Assembly: GCA_004335635.1 (NCBI GenBank)
Contig: QAXH01000518.1
Location: 1-41,923 of the forward strand
Length of the DNA stretch: 41,923 nt
Origin: Chloromonas sp. AAM2
Taxonomy: Eukaryota > Chlorophyta > Chlorophyceae > Chlamydomonadales > Chlamydomonadaceae
Reading direction: 5' to 3'
The notes below the pieces were generated by a model, which saw only the letters and a list, made by a program, of their open reading frames with translations, ran no database searches and was not told where the DNA came from. The translations under genes and the position numbers were made by a program. Below, in pieces: positions 9,101 to 20,900 of the stretch (positions are counted from its first letter, which is position 1; each line of letters starts with the position of its first letter).

Positions 9101-12100
9101 ATGTTGGTAGAACATCTGGTCAAGCCCAAGGTTGTTCGTTGTTGTCACAGCAAGACTAGTTTTGTGCTAGTTTTGCCTGTCCTCACATGTTAGGAATGCA
9201 GTAGAAGACCGCCTTGGCCCTGAGCGCTGTGGCCACTGCATCGCACCCGTCTGTCAGCCGCCCCAACAGACCCTCCTGCACATTGGAGGAACAGCAGCAC
9301 AGGCAACCAAGAGCGTGGCAAGGCAGCCACTGTGACAGCTGTTGCTGTGGCTGAGAAGGCACAATCGCTGAGTTCATGGCAGGTGGCGTCCAGCAATCAA
9401 CCCCGAAGTCATCAAGGGCAACGTCCAACCCCATGCTATGCTATCGTGCCACCTCCAGCCTGGACAGAAGCGAGGGCGGTGAGGACATGGCATGTTGTAG
9501 GCGACTCACCATGAAGTATTCAGCCATGGTCTCCCCTGCACGCAGAGTGCAACAACTCTGCAACCTGTGGTGCAGGCCAGCGGATGTGCGTGGTTGCTGG
9601 GTAAACTGCTGTTGGTGGCTGGGCAGACCACTAGTCCATTCCACATGCAGTTATGCTTTCCGCAAACACCGCACAAGAATTGGTCGAGAGCACTGACTCA
9701 AGAGCAGGTGTGCATGGCTACACACAGGGATTGATTGTGTGTGCGCTGGACGCCCCCCTGGATTTTCTCGCATCCGACTGCCCACACCTCACACACACAC
9801 CCTCACACACACACCCCTTACACACACCCCTTACACACACACCTTACAAACAGTCCATGCCATCAAACCAGTCATATGGGAACACTCCCTTCTGTGTCAC
9901 TAAGCTGAGATACTCACTCCCAGTGTATATGGCCAACACACGAACCACCTGCAGGGTGCTTCCCTGGCTTGCCATACTCATACGATTTTGTTGACTTCTG
10001 TCCTCTCCTTCGTTGATTTCGTTGATTTACATCATTTCTGTTGGGCAAGTCACCTCAGATACTGTAACTAAAGTGTACTGTAACTAAAGTTTCCACATCG
10101 TCCCTGTTATCACACTGGTTAACTTCTGTAAATTGTCCCAGAACTGGCAAACATCTTTTTTTTTACCTGGGTGTTGGCGTGCAATGACCCAGACCTTCTT
10201 CCTGCCCTCGCCCGGCTCGCCCACCTGCACACCCACAGCAAGGGCACGCTTAGTGTAATTTGAATTTTGAAGTTGATTCTTTGTTTACCTAAACGTCGTA
10301 TCTACTGCGTTGTTGCAACACTATTCGCTCACTGTTTGGTATTGTATCTGTACCTATTATTGTACCTGTACCTGTTGTATACTGAACACTGTAGCAATGG
10401 TTCATTCCCAGTTTCATGCAAGCCAGAGACCCTGGTCACTGATAAAGCTGTCATTGCTTTTGTGAGACGATTATCATCAGCCGATCCAGATGCATGTGTG
10501 CAGAACTGCTGATGTTGCCGCCACGTGCGGCCTTGCGAGCAGCTGGCCTTGGCCCTGGCCGCACCTGCAGCATCTGCATGGGCCTGCCGTCCAGCGTGTG
10601 ACCCAGCACCCGCAGCGTCACGCCCTCACACATCTGAAGGAAACAAGTACACGGTTAACACCATGGAAGTCAGGGGAAACCTGATGCGGTCTACTGCACA
10701 GCCTTCTTCGTTCAGATTCACGCCACAGAGCATCTGTACCGAGAAGTCTTCATCATACGAATTCAGTGCACAAGGCAGTTAAGAGAGACGAGTATGAAGG
10801 CCAGCAAAAAGGTGATGCTGTCGTTTGGTGCAATGCTGGGCTGGCAAAGCAAAAAGCTGGGTCGTGGCAGACGTGACCGTGGCCTGCCAGAGCACACTCC
10901 GAGATGTCCGAGGGCCACAGAGTGTTGCAACCACATGCCATGGCAAGCGCTTTCTGCCTCACCTGTGTGCGGTGTATGAGCAGGTCGTGGCGGGCCATGC
11001 TGTACGGCGCAAAGTACGCGTAGTGTACCTGCGGCACAGACCGTGCACATGTGTTTGCTGTGTTACGTTCTGAGCAGCCTGCAAGCTGGGACGTGTGCAA
11101 TGGCGTGCGTGGGGGCCGTAAGTTTGCACATTGGTGTTGTCTGCCAAACAGCCTCTGGCCTATCTGTGCACAGCATGGTTGTTTGTTTGTACAACGCAGC
11201 TCCCAGGACATGACATGTCCAGGATGCTGGAGCACCTGGTGCCTCATCTTAATATGGCAACGAGTTTACCTGGTGGCCTGAGCAGCTGTCTCTCGTACAC
11301 ACTCACCATGTCCACTTCAGGGGTGTGATTGATCACGAGGTGCCCGGTGTCACGATGGAAGGCGGTGGGGACCCTGGGGCGCATGGCAGGCATGACCATG
11401 CGTGTGACACGTGGTCACGGCGAAACACATGATGGATACAACGCTGTGCTAACTCCTTGACTGCTGTAACAGATGCTGGTCGGGTAACTCGGAAAGGCGA
11501 AGATGCGGAAAGAAGGCAGTCGGTAGATTGCGTAGTGCGTTGATGCCAAGCAGCTCTTGCAGCAACCCCAGCCGTAGGTGCATGCAGGCCCGGCCGCATT
11601 GCTTGTAGTGCTGCGAGTTGCTGTTGACCATTTGACGTATATACTATGAGCAACCGCATACTGGTGCTGCATTAAGCATGGGAGGAGTAGGATGACAGGC
11701 GTCCGCACACCCAGCTCAGCCTTTGATCCCAATCGTACCTGAACCAGTCGATTAAGTCATATGAAGCAGCTGTCTGATAGCCTTCCCATGCATCTGCATA
11801 CGAGGCCTGCACATGCATGCAAGACACTGCAACACGTCAGCCGCTGCACAGTCTCAGCCTATTGCTGTTCTCATCGAAAGGCATGGATGACCAAACATCA
11901 TTCTAAACCAGTTAGCCACATTGACATCCACATGCAGGTAATTTAGATGCAGGTTAGGCCTGGCAAGGCAGTGCATGTCAGGCTGTGGAATTGAGCACAG
12001 TGCATGCCTCCACTGACCTCGCCAGCATTGGTGATGGTCATGTGGAGAGGCCTGCCCTTGACACCCGATGCCTGGAAGCTAAACCACCTGCAACAAAAGC

Positions 12101-12465
12101 AAAGATAATGATTTCTTTGACTCTGGCAGACACATAAGTCCGGCTGGAGACCTGGCACGGTTCACTGAATCCAAGCTGTGCTGCTGGTTTTGATCCAATG
12201 AAGTCTGTGACGGTTGCCACTGTGCCAGGGTGCCAGGGTGCTTGCACTGCTTGACCCTGTTTGGTGGATACCTGGTCTGTTGCTTCACTCACTGGAAGTG
12301 TGCCCTGCTGTCTGTCTGGCACCAGGGGTCCGCGATGATACGCAGCTTGATGTCCGGCTCCAGAGAAACAACCTGAACGCAAGGACAAGCAGCCCACTAC
12401 TGGTCAGTCAGGCGGCTGGACATGGATCGCCTACCTTGCTTGCAAGAATCTGCACTGCTGCAGCC
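6147..12465 (-). CDS. M14-family zinc carboxypeptidase, cytosolic carboxypeptidase type
   Basis: Seventeen exons on the minus strand, in coding order: 12435-12465, 12293-12372, 12018-12087, 11739-11806, 11307-11373, 10963-11028, 10565-10633, 10167-10224, 9510-9535, 9187-9275, 8930-8976, 8698-8713, 8071-8185, 7586-7693, 6981-7043, 6690-6739, 6147-6258 (TGA). All phases join. The protein is about 378 residues, close to family length, so only a short first exon is missing. The N-terminal beta-sandwich reads WFSFQASGVKG, NAGE, DAWEGYQTAASYD and HYAYFAPYSMARHDLL. The catalytic part reads VWVIARQHPGETMAEYFM (Zn ligands His and Glu), RTNAAG, NLNR, DVHGDEALP|YNFVAG (third Zn ligand His) and LSLTLEMPFK (catalytic Glu). 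Unusual changes are NMCPDG where NMNPDG is usual and NLNRAW where NLNREW is usual. It should cleave C-terminal residues in the cytosol. Deglutamylation of tubulin is known for animal relatives, but the substrate here is unknown. Confidence 0.93.
6538..6563 (+). repeat. Dispersed element copy in carboxypeptidase intron
   Basis: ATTGTCCCAGAACTGGCAAG is followed by a short T-rich run, in the intron between carboxypeptidase exons 6147-6258 and 6690-6739. It is antisense to that gene. Confidence 0.8.
8199..8217. repeat. GAGT microsatellite in an intron
   Basis: About four and a half GAGT units lie just upstream (minus-strand sense) of the carboxypeptidase exon 8071-8185, close to its acceptor. 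Confidence 0.8.
9781..9846. repeat. CA-rich microsatellite in an intron
   Basis: Blocks of CACACA are separated by CCT and CCCTTA, in the carboxypeptidase intron between exons 9510-9535 and 10167-10224. Confidence 0.85.
10060..10091. repeat. 16-bp direct duplication in an intron
   Basis: TACTGTAACTAAAGTG is followed at once by a copy differing in its last base. It is intronic in the carboxypeptidase gene. Confidence 0.85.
10132..10164 (+). repeat. Dispersed element copy abutting a splice donor
   Basis: A near-consensus copy (ATTGTCCCAGAACTGGCAAAC, then ATC and nine T) sits with its T run directly against the 5' splice site of carboxypeptidase exon 10167-10224. On the minus strand the intron begins GTAAAAAAAAAGATGTTTGC. 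Confidence 0.85.
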
Positions 12466-13909
12466 CTGAAAACGGGAACGTACCAGGCGCGACAGTTTGG
12501 AAAGGCTGGGGGGCATGGTCAAGGTTAAAGGTAAGCATATGTGCTTTGGGTTCACTGACTGAAATGGTGAAGGTGCTTTGTGCCTGTCAGCAGTTGCAAT
12601 TTCACTAGCGCTGGCACTGACCTTGACCCTGACAATCTTTCAATTCATGCCATTTATATGGCTAACGGGATGCTTTCGGAAGGTATTCTGTGGGGTGATG
12701 GCCACGAGGGCCTCACCACCCCTTGCTGACACGGTCAGATTCCCCTTTACTAGGAGAATTTTTTGCAATTTGCGCAAATAGTTGATGTTTGCGTTGGACG
12801 TGCTTCATGGTGTGCACTAAGTCCTTGTAAGCAAGGTGCAACGTTGCAATAAGCCTTCCTCCTGCAACTACATGCAACTGACTGGGTGGACGGTTAGTTA
12901 AATCAGTAACGCAGGAACTCGCCTCAACCCTTTCCCTGCCTTGCTGTTCACAACGCAAAGGAGTTTGACCTTTGGTGTTCGCGTTTAATGATGGCGCTGC
13001 CACCTAGTCGGATGACACTGGTCATGTGGCCACATGCACACACATCACCCGGCATCATCACCACATTGTCCCAGAAGTGGCAAACAGCTTTTTTTCCCTT
13101 GGAACTGGCAAACAACCTCTTGGCCACAACCAGTAATAAGCTGTCCTAGTATCTTTCATACAAAGAGATCGAACACAATGGTGATTGCATCTCAACCATC
13201 TTCATTTTGAACTCCAGGGCATTTCAGTTCATGACCCTCGCACTTCAATGTTTCCACCATCCATCACAGACGTGACATTGATGCCATTGGGTGACAAACC
13301 CCAGCGCTTGCAGGTGGCTGGAGAGCCAGCTGTGGCAGCTACCTCAGTCATCCTCCTGAGCATGCGGGGCAAGCAGCAGCACGATTAGATGAGGTTGCAG
13401 ACAATGATTGATCAACTCCTGGTGAATGTGCCCGATTGTCAGCAACCAGGTGGAGCATGGTTTTGAAACTGTATCATTAAGTTGCTTTGCATATGAGGCA
13501 CTGACCTGAGTTGTTGCTGGTGTGTCTGTTTCAGCACCGGACGAGATTTGTACACAGCTGTCGTGGAGAGTCCCAGCAGTCCTGGGGCTGCAAGGCACAC
13601 CTTGCCTGAATGAACAAACTTTGGGGATAGCAGGCCACGCAGCATCATGACTCAGCAATAGAAGATGCGTGGCCTCAGTCTACGTGTTTCCAAGCGACAC
13701 GTGGTGGCAAATTCCGTTGTTCTTGGACCATGACTGCTCAACGCCACTCCTGCTTGGTTCAACGACACAAACATTTTTGCTGCGGCTCACAACAATCCTT
13801 CAGCTGAAATTCATCTGCGAGTCTCAAGTCCTACTGGAGCCCTAGAGTACCATTTGCGTGTGAGGCTCAGCATCGTGTTGTGTTCCGAGCTTCACCACAC
13901 ACGACAGCC
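12466..13909. other. 5' regions of the divergent carboxypeptidase and prenyl synthase genes
   Basis: The first, short carboxypeptidase exon (start codon plus roughly ten residues, ending in phase 2) should lie here on the minus strand, but I could not place it. A dispersed-element copy is at 13065-13113. The region must also contain the promoter of the prenyl synthase gene, whose ATG is at 13910. No TATA-type element stands out. Confidence 0.5.
13065..13113 (+). repeat. Dispersed element copy with a second truncated copy
   Basis: ATTGTCCCAGAAGTGGCAAAC is followed by a T run and then a shortened repeat (GGAACTGGCAAAC at 13101-13113), which suggests partial tandem duplication. Confidence 0.8.
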
Positions 13910-15712
13910 ATGAATCTGCTGGCTAGCAGCTCAGCAGCAGGCGGGCCTAGCTTCTTAACATCGAGTGAATCGCGGACACGCACACATTCGACTGCCAGCA
14001 GTAGCAGCAGGCGATTTGCAGGGCCCCACCCACGCCCTCAGTTGAACCACAACAGGTCATCAGCCTTTCAAGTGCACGTCATCACCCCTGCTCGAGCTGA
14101 GGCAGCTCCATCTGTGGCACCCAGCAATTTTCTTGCGAGCGCCATCCTATCTCCTGCCGATGTTCTGAACGAGGCAGTTGCTCCAGTCAAGCAAGACATG
14201 GAGACGATGAACGCCAACCTCAGGAATGTGGTGGGCAACAGGCATCCGATGCTCATGGCAGCCGCAGAGCAGATCTTTGGAGCCGGGGGCAAGAAGTTGC
14301 GGCCTGTGCTGGTCTTTCTTGTTTCACGCGCCACTGCACACCAAACGCAACAAGGGTAAGCATTGGATGGACCAGCAGCAGCTACACTGGAATTGCATTA
14401 GTTGACACGCTCACAGCCAGACGATTGGACGTTGACTTTGAATGCCTGGTCGTGGACGCAGGGACATCAATGAGAGGCACAGGCGACTGGCAGAGATTAC
14501 CGAGATGATTCATACTGCCAGCTTGGTGCACGACGATGTGCTGGACGAGTGCAACATGCGCCGTGGTGGGTTTGGCCATTAGTCATTGGTTGGGTGGCAC
14601 GCCTGGACCCGCAGGCATGGTAGCTACGATGTGAGCAGTGCCAGCGTGCCCTTCCTTCCGTGATTGTTGCTGTTGCTTCGCTCTTTGCTTGCAGGCAAGC
14701 AGACAATTAACAGCATGTATGGAACCCGTGTTGCGGTGCTAGCGGGCGACTTCCTTTTCGCGCAATCATCGTGGTTCTTGGCCAACTTGGACAACTTGGA
14801 GGTCATCAAGCTGATCTCGCAAGTCATTGCAGATTTTGCCAACGGCGAGATTAGCCAGGCTGCCAGCTTGTTTGACACGGAAGTAACCCTAGAGCAGTAC
14901 CTAGACAAGTCATTCTACAAGACTGCTTCTCTCGTGGCAGCCAGCTGTCGTTCTGCGGCTGTCTTCAGTGATTCTCCTGTGCAGCTTAAGGAGGCAATGT
15001 ATAACTACGGCAAGCATCTGGGCCTGGCCTTCCAAGTGGTCGACGACATCCTCGACTTCACTCAGTCCACAGAGCAGTTGGGCAAGCCACAGGTTGGTGC
15101 AACGGATGAATGCATATTTTTTGTTAGGGCAACAGGCGTAGATGCACAGCTTGCACGGCATGCAATTCGTTTTGGAGTACGGTATGGTGGGATTGTGTTT
15201 CCTTTTCAAGGTTGTGACAAGCTGCTAAAAATGGCTGCTTGGCATAGCAGTTGAGCACAAGGCACTATGGCCACAGGACTGCGGGGCAGACGTGTCTATG
15301 AGTTTCTTGCTTCTGAGTTGTACCGGCCAGCAGATGTTTGAGTGTAGCATTTGTAATGTTTGCCAACAGATGTTGCACTGCAGTGTTGTGTTAGCACGGT
15401 GTTGTCGTTCTGCAATGGTTGCAGGGACAAGATTTGGCGAGTGGCAACTTGACTGCGCCAATCATCTTTGCACTTAAGAACCCATCCGTGTCAGCTGAGC
15501 TACTGGACATCATCGGCTCAGAGTTTCAGGAGGAGGACGCACTGCCACGTGCCTTGAAGCTCGTGGAGCAGGGTGGGGGCATCGAGGCAGCTCGCCAGCT
15601 GGCGCGCAAGGAAGCAGACGCTGCTCTTGCATCGTTGGACGGGCTGGTGGAAAGCCCTGCAAAGCGTTCCTTGCAGCTTATGGTGGAGTATGTGCTGCAT
15701 CGTATCTATTAA
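13910..15712 (+). CDS. SPS: Plastid solanesyl/long-chain polyprenyl diphosphate synthase
   Basis: Four phase-consistent exons, 13910-14355, 14462-14565, 14695-15092 and 15425-15712 (TAA), encode 411 residues. The first ~70 residues are rich in Ser, Arg and Ala with few acids, as in a chloroplast transit peptide. The prenyl synthase core follows: [16 protein letters not shown], the first Asp-rich motif HDDVLDE (residues ~173-177), [20 protein letters not shown] and [11 protein letters not shown]. The second Asp-rich motif is [13 protein letters not shown] (~300-304), followed by [23 protein letters not shown] small Ala five residues before the first motif is compatible with a long product. The enzyme condenses isopentenyl diphosphate units onto an allylic primer to make the solanesyl-length side chain of plastoquinone. 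Start chosen at the first ATG (13910); an upstream GTG in frame was ignored. Exact chain length is inference from family resemblance. Confidence 0.96.
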
Positions 15713-17951
15713 GAACAAGCTGGAGCGAATCGCTTCATCGCTGAGGTTGTCAGGTCTGCCAACCAAAAGGACAATCGGTGGTCAGATGGCAGCATGCGGT
15801 ACAGCATGACACAGTACAGTTTTATGGTGCCCTGTTATCAGTGCCTCAGAGAGTGATGCAACATTGTTTGTTTCTTGCTGGGGATGGCATTCGATGGAAT
15901 GAGTGTATGCAACGCATTTGCTCGTGATGGTGGACATCCGGGCTGATGACGATCATCGCATGAACTCAGGAGGTGTGCAGGATATGCTCATGAGGCATGC
16001 CATGTATGCTGGTGGGGACACCGGATCAAGCAAATACACACAGCAGGGGGGCTTGTCCTGCACGTGTCATTGCGCGCAAGTCAGTAGTTTAATGGTAGTA
16101 TGTTGGTCTGCACAGGAGACAGGTCCAGGCCTAGGCATATGCTAATCACACGTTTTGCACCATGAGCATGTTGCCTTATGGCACATCAGGTTTGAGGTGA
16201 TGAGTTTTCAAATTTGGTTCTGAGTGAGGTGCGAGAGAGTGAGCGATATTCATTCGGCCTGTTTGTCCTTTTAGGTTGCGATGTAAACTCACAGGACAGT
16301 TGGCTATTAGACATAACTTGAGCCTATTCGTACACTTCTCACATGTTACACGGCACAGAGAGCAATGTCACTGGGCTGTGTGAGTACATGTTACTTGGTA
16401 TGGAATGCGATTATTGTTGGGAGTACGCAGGTTGAAGATGACTGGCAGGCTGCGACCAGACCTGGAAAGCAGCAGTGACCAACCTCACTGTGTTCCACCT
16501 ACCATTTCACTGACGCTGTTCGATCGGATAAATTCTCCTCTTGTGTATGCTTGGGTCCTATGACTGCAAGTTCCAAGGCTGCTGGTGTGATGGGCAAGCC
16601 TAGCATGGCTTTCAGTGGCCTGGCTGTATAATAATGTGAAAGTGGATTTACTTTTCGGCCATGAGCAATTTCCTTGCGTAACTTGCAATGTGACCTGCAC
16701 ACAGTCCCAAACAGGTGCTGTGCTACACGCTACCTGTAAACCCTGGGTTTGTTTTTGGCTAGAAAACAGACGCAGATCACGAACTGGTCCCCAAGTGTCT
16801 TGGCCTGACGCTGAGAAGACAGATCCTATGTATGTCAGGCACACCCTACATACGGTTCACTTGTAGGTTGGGTGGGAAGAAAGCAGCTGCTGGGTAGGCT
16901 CAGTCCAGTCATAGCCCTCTGTGTTAAAGGCATTGTCCGCAGGGTATTGCCAAAATGTAAAAGCTGAGTAACCCATATGAAACCGAAACCTGAAGAATAG
17001 CCCTCTCAGGGTCAACAATGCTTAAGGCCTAGCTTCCTGCTTGGATGAGTGCTGCTGAGGGATTGGCTGCTACGAAGTTGTCTTCAGTAACGCTTCTGCA
17101 GGTTTCTGAGTATTCTGAACCTCAAACAGGGCCCGTGTGGAAATTGCTGCCTCGGGTGACCACCTGGGCCTGGTGGGGATCACCTTCACTTGCGTGGGCT
17201 TGCTAAGACGGGCAGCAGCTGTGCACTTACACGGCCGTGCGGAAACTGTGGCCCACTCATTACACTGGAGTTTCCTCACACATGTAGCCTAACACACTAC
17301 CTTCAGATGAGTCTTCAGCTTCATTGGTTCGCCTTGCAACGTTCGCCCACACACCATGCATTTCATTTGGTAAGGGGGATGCAGCAGATGTTAAGTTCAT
17401 GGTCCGCCATGAGCATGAGGCTTCTGAACCAAGCTGAAGCAAAGTGTACTGTATTGAATACAGCCTTACCGTCAGACAACGCTGAAATTTCACTCTTCAC
17501 TCTTCATACCAAGAAGAAATCGTCGAGAAACGCACGTGTGAATGCGGCCGCCGGCTCCGGCTCATCTTTCGTTCCCTCGCGCCGCAATTGCTTCAAAGGG
17601 AGGAATCAACCCATCCTCGTCGTTCTGTTCCGTTCCAGTCATCGTACAGTCCGTGGCTGCGTGGATTTGACAACATCAAGCCGGGCGCCTCAAAGGCCCT
17701 GTGCTACTAGTGTGAGAGTTGGCGCCTGGGCAATCTGCGCAGCCGTACAGGCCACAGCAAGGCGATTAAGCACAGCCAAGCTTTACTCGAGGCGTTGATC
17801 TAAGGCAGGTGTGAGATGAGGTCATGCATAGAGCTTGGATGATGCATCATTGCAGTCATGTACACAAATAATGATTAGATCAGTTCAGCAGCATGTCGAA
17901 GTTATAATCAAAAAGATGGTGCGTGCTTTAAGCACCCGCATGAGATTGCAG
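15713..17951. other. Intergenic region and possible 5' exons of ClpB
   Basis: The prenyl synthase 3' region lies at the left. No coding exon is recognisable up to about 17400. From an ATG at 17409 a frame stays open to 17798; its product is basic and Ser/Ala/Arg-rich, as a plastid or mitochondrial transit peptide would be. It could be the first exon of the downstream ClpB gene, but I found no splice junction that links it in phase. Confidence 0.4.
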
Positions 17952-20900
17952 CATGCCTGTGCCTCTTGGAAGGCATGTCGAACCTTGTGCACTCTGGTAG
18001 GAAGGTGTTGCTCAGAGGGTTTGCCTGGGTCTTGCTTGCAGGAATGGGCGGCTCAGCAGAAAGCGCACTCCTCGCAGCGGCATGCAGCCTGGTGGCTGGC
18101 GTCAGCGCTGGCATTCTAGCGCGCAGGGACAACACCCCGGTAAGCCTGAGCCCTAAAGCCAGCCACCAGATTAATCGGATCGAGTCACAAGGAGAATTAG
18201 GTCACGAGGCAAGGCGAAAGAACAGAAAGTATTTTAGTAGCCACCTGCTTCACAACGTCTCGACAACAGCAGCTCCTGCGTTGCTTGGACTGTGGATGGA
18301 CAGGAAATTCACTGGACCCTCACAAGCAGGTACACAGTCCCTCGTTGTTCTCCCGTTGCTGTTGCCGCACTTGCCTCTGTGTTCAATTGTCAATGGTTGT
18401 CATGCGCACACCTGCAGAAGCTGGCCCCTGATGTGGAATACCTGTTGCGGCGCGCTAAGGCTGTGAGCAACCAGGCGGGCCCTCAGCAGCGCCCGGCAGG
18501 GGGCAAGCAGGCAGCAGGCAGCTCCTCCACAGGCGCAGGCAGGAGGGGTGGGCAGCCCGTCCCCACTACAGGGCAGGTGTCGTTGGACCAGCTCCTGATG
18601 GCCATGAAGGAAACAGGCGCAGCTGCTAAGATGGCGGCCCTGACCGCACAAGCAGGGGGCCCAGCCACGTCAGCTCGTGAGTTCTACTGGGGCAGTATGT
18701 GATAAGGTCCACTGGGGCATATGATACAAATCATATGGAGGCTGGAGTTACTTCCCTTTTGGGTGCAAGTGGATATGCATGTGAACGTCATCACTGCACA
18801 GTCACGATGGTTAGCCCAGTGCATCACTGCTACCTGGTGCTGGTGATGCGCCTGCTGTTGGTGGTATGGGTGCAGCAGCCTGAGGGTGCTCCAGTGGTCC
18901 TGATCAAACCCTAGGGTGACCAAGCAAACTTGTCAGTGGCAGAGCAGGTCATTCAGCAAGTCTGTTGCACGTGGCTGCAGCTGCGCCTGTGCTGCTGCCG
19001 CCCCAACCACCGGCGGAGGCAGCCACTGGCGGGCTGACCAAGAAGGACCTCGAGGAGACCATGAAGAGCATGCTCGGACCTCCAGGACAGCAGGTTGGTG
19101 CAGACCATGCACACCGTGTCATGTACCCCAGCAAGTGATGTGGCGGCTGTGCCCTGGGGAGATGGTTGAACGGCAGGCGACGGCCATGCTTGTATGGGGT
19201 GATTGCAGGTAGAGCACTTGCGCGCTCAAAGCGTTGGTTACACAGAACACAGCTTTTCGCTGAAGCCAGTTACACAGACCACCACGTGACTGTTGGATTG
19301 AGCTGTGCTCAGAGTTATGCATGCCATAGATCAGTCTTGTGTTCCCATGGGTTTGAATTGCGTTAGGCCATGTTCACAATGTGTTGGATCATGTGTCGTG
19401 TCATGTGCTCAGGGCATGGGCGATGAGAGTGCTCTGGACCGCTTCACCAGCGACCTCACGCTGTCAGCACGCATGGGCAAACTGGACCCCGTCATCGGTG
19501 GGTGCAGGGGACAGGAGGGCGGAAAGAGCAGGCAGGGCGATGTGGTTGACATGGGGAACGAGGCTCACAGTCATGTCATGATGGCGGGGTTGAGCATCAT
19601 CTGCCATCAGCCCATGTCATGTTCACGGTAGTACTTGCTTTGCGTATACTTGCTCATTACTTGCTCATGATGTTACCCTGTACTGTCTAAGTTTTGAGGA
19701 GTACCTGTCCTCCTTGCCCCACGTGTGCTGTTGCATATCCTGTCCGCCTGGTCATGCAGGGCGTGACGACGAGATCCGGCGCTGTGTGCACATCCTGTCG
19801 CGCCGCACCAAGAACAACCCGGTGGTGGGTGCAAGGTGCACAAAAGCCAACACCTAAACCAGTTTTTTGGTGTCACTGGCAGAATCACAGGCAGGAGAGG
19901 CGGAGCATGTGGCCACACGTCTACTGATGTTGCATGCGACAGGCAGGACGGCGTTTGGGCCTCTGCTGCAAGCCCAACGTTGTCTGAGGCAGCCCAGCTT
20001 ACCGGTGGAAAGTCTTGTTCTTATGGTGGCTGCTTGACCCTGCAGTGAGGTGCTAATCCCCAGACCCTGCATGAGGCGTGTGTGAGTGGTCAGCCTGCTG
20101 TGTGTGCCACTGCCTTCTGCAGTTAATCGGTGAGAGCGGTGTGGGCAAGACTGCGCTGGTGGAGGGGCTGGCGCAGCGCATTGTGGCGGGGGACGTACCC
20201 ATGGCGCTGCAGGGGATTAAGGTGGGGAGGGACCAGGCTGGCCGCACTGACCGAGGGCGGTGCTGTGCATTGTATGCAAGCAGAGGAGCAGGGTTGAGCA
20301 GGAACGCTTGCCTTGTGCCCGTCTTGCTACGGTTGACGCACAATGCTAGCCCGGCCAGCCAGCTGGCTTACAACGAGGACGGTGCTGTGCATGCATATTT
20401 TGCACATTTTTTGGGTAATTCTTGCGGCGCTGTATGGCAATCAACAAATGGAGTGGGCTTGGGGCGCTTGCCATGCGCCTGTTCCGCTGCAAAGGTTGCC
20501 AGTAGGCGTGCCTGTGAAGGTCACACTTGACTCCAGTATGCTCTTGTGCAATGCATGCTTAGTTGGTTTGTTGGTATGTAGTGGGTATGTCGGGTGTTTT
20601 CTTTCATCTGACGTGTCGAACTCCTGTGTTGTTTATCCGTGCAGATCCTTGAGCTTGACCTGGGCAGCCTGACGGCGGGGTGCATGATGCCGGGGGAGTT
20701 TGAGGAGCGACTCAAGGCTGTGCTCAACGAGGTGCGCGGGCAGGCAGAGACAGGCACGCAGTCGTTCAGAGCAGCTGTCGCAGCCACAGCCATTGGTAAG
20801 CAAGAGCCTTCATGGGATGCTGAGTTCGACTGAGAGGACAGGCGGGCAGGCAGGCAGAGGTACGATACAAAGGGTCAAGGGTGTTTGTACAGCGCAGTTC

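Noticed and set aside
9781..9846. CA/CCCTTA-rich block as interstitial telomere repeat
   Set aside because: The complement mixes GTGTGT with AAGGGG irregularly and does not match TTTAGGG or TTTTAGGG arrays.
17997..18041. 45-nt intron near the ClpB 5' end
   Set aside because: It is shorter than every other intron here and its length is a multiple of three with an open frame, so retention is as likely as splicing; the model is marked tentative.
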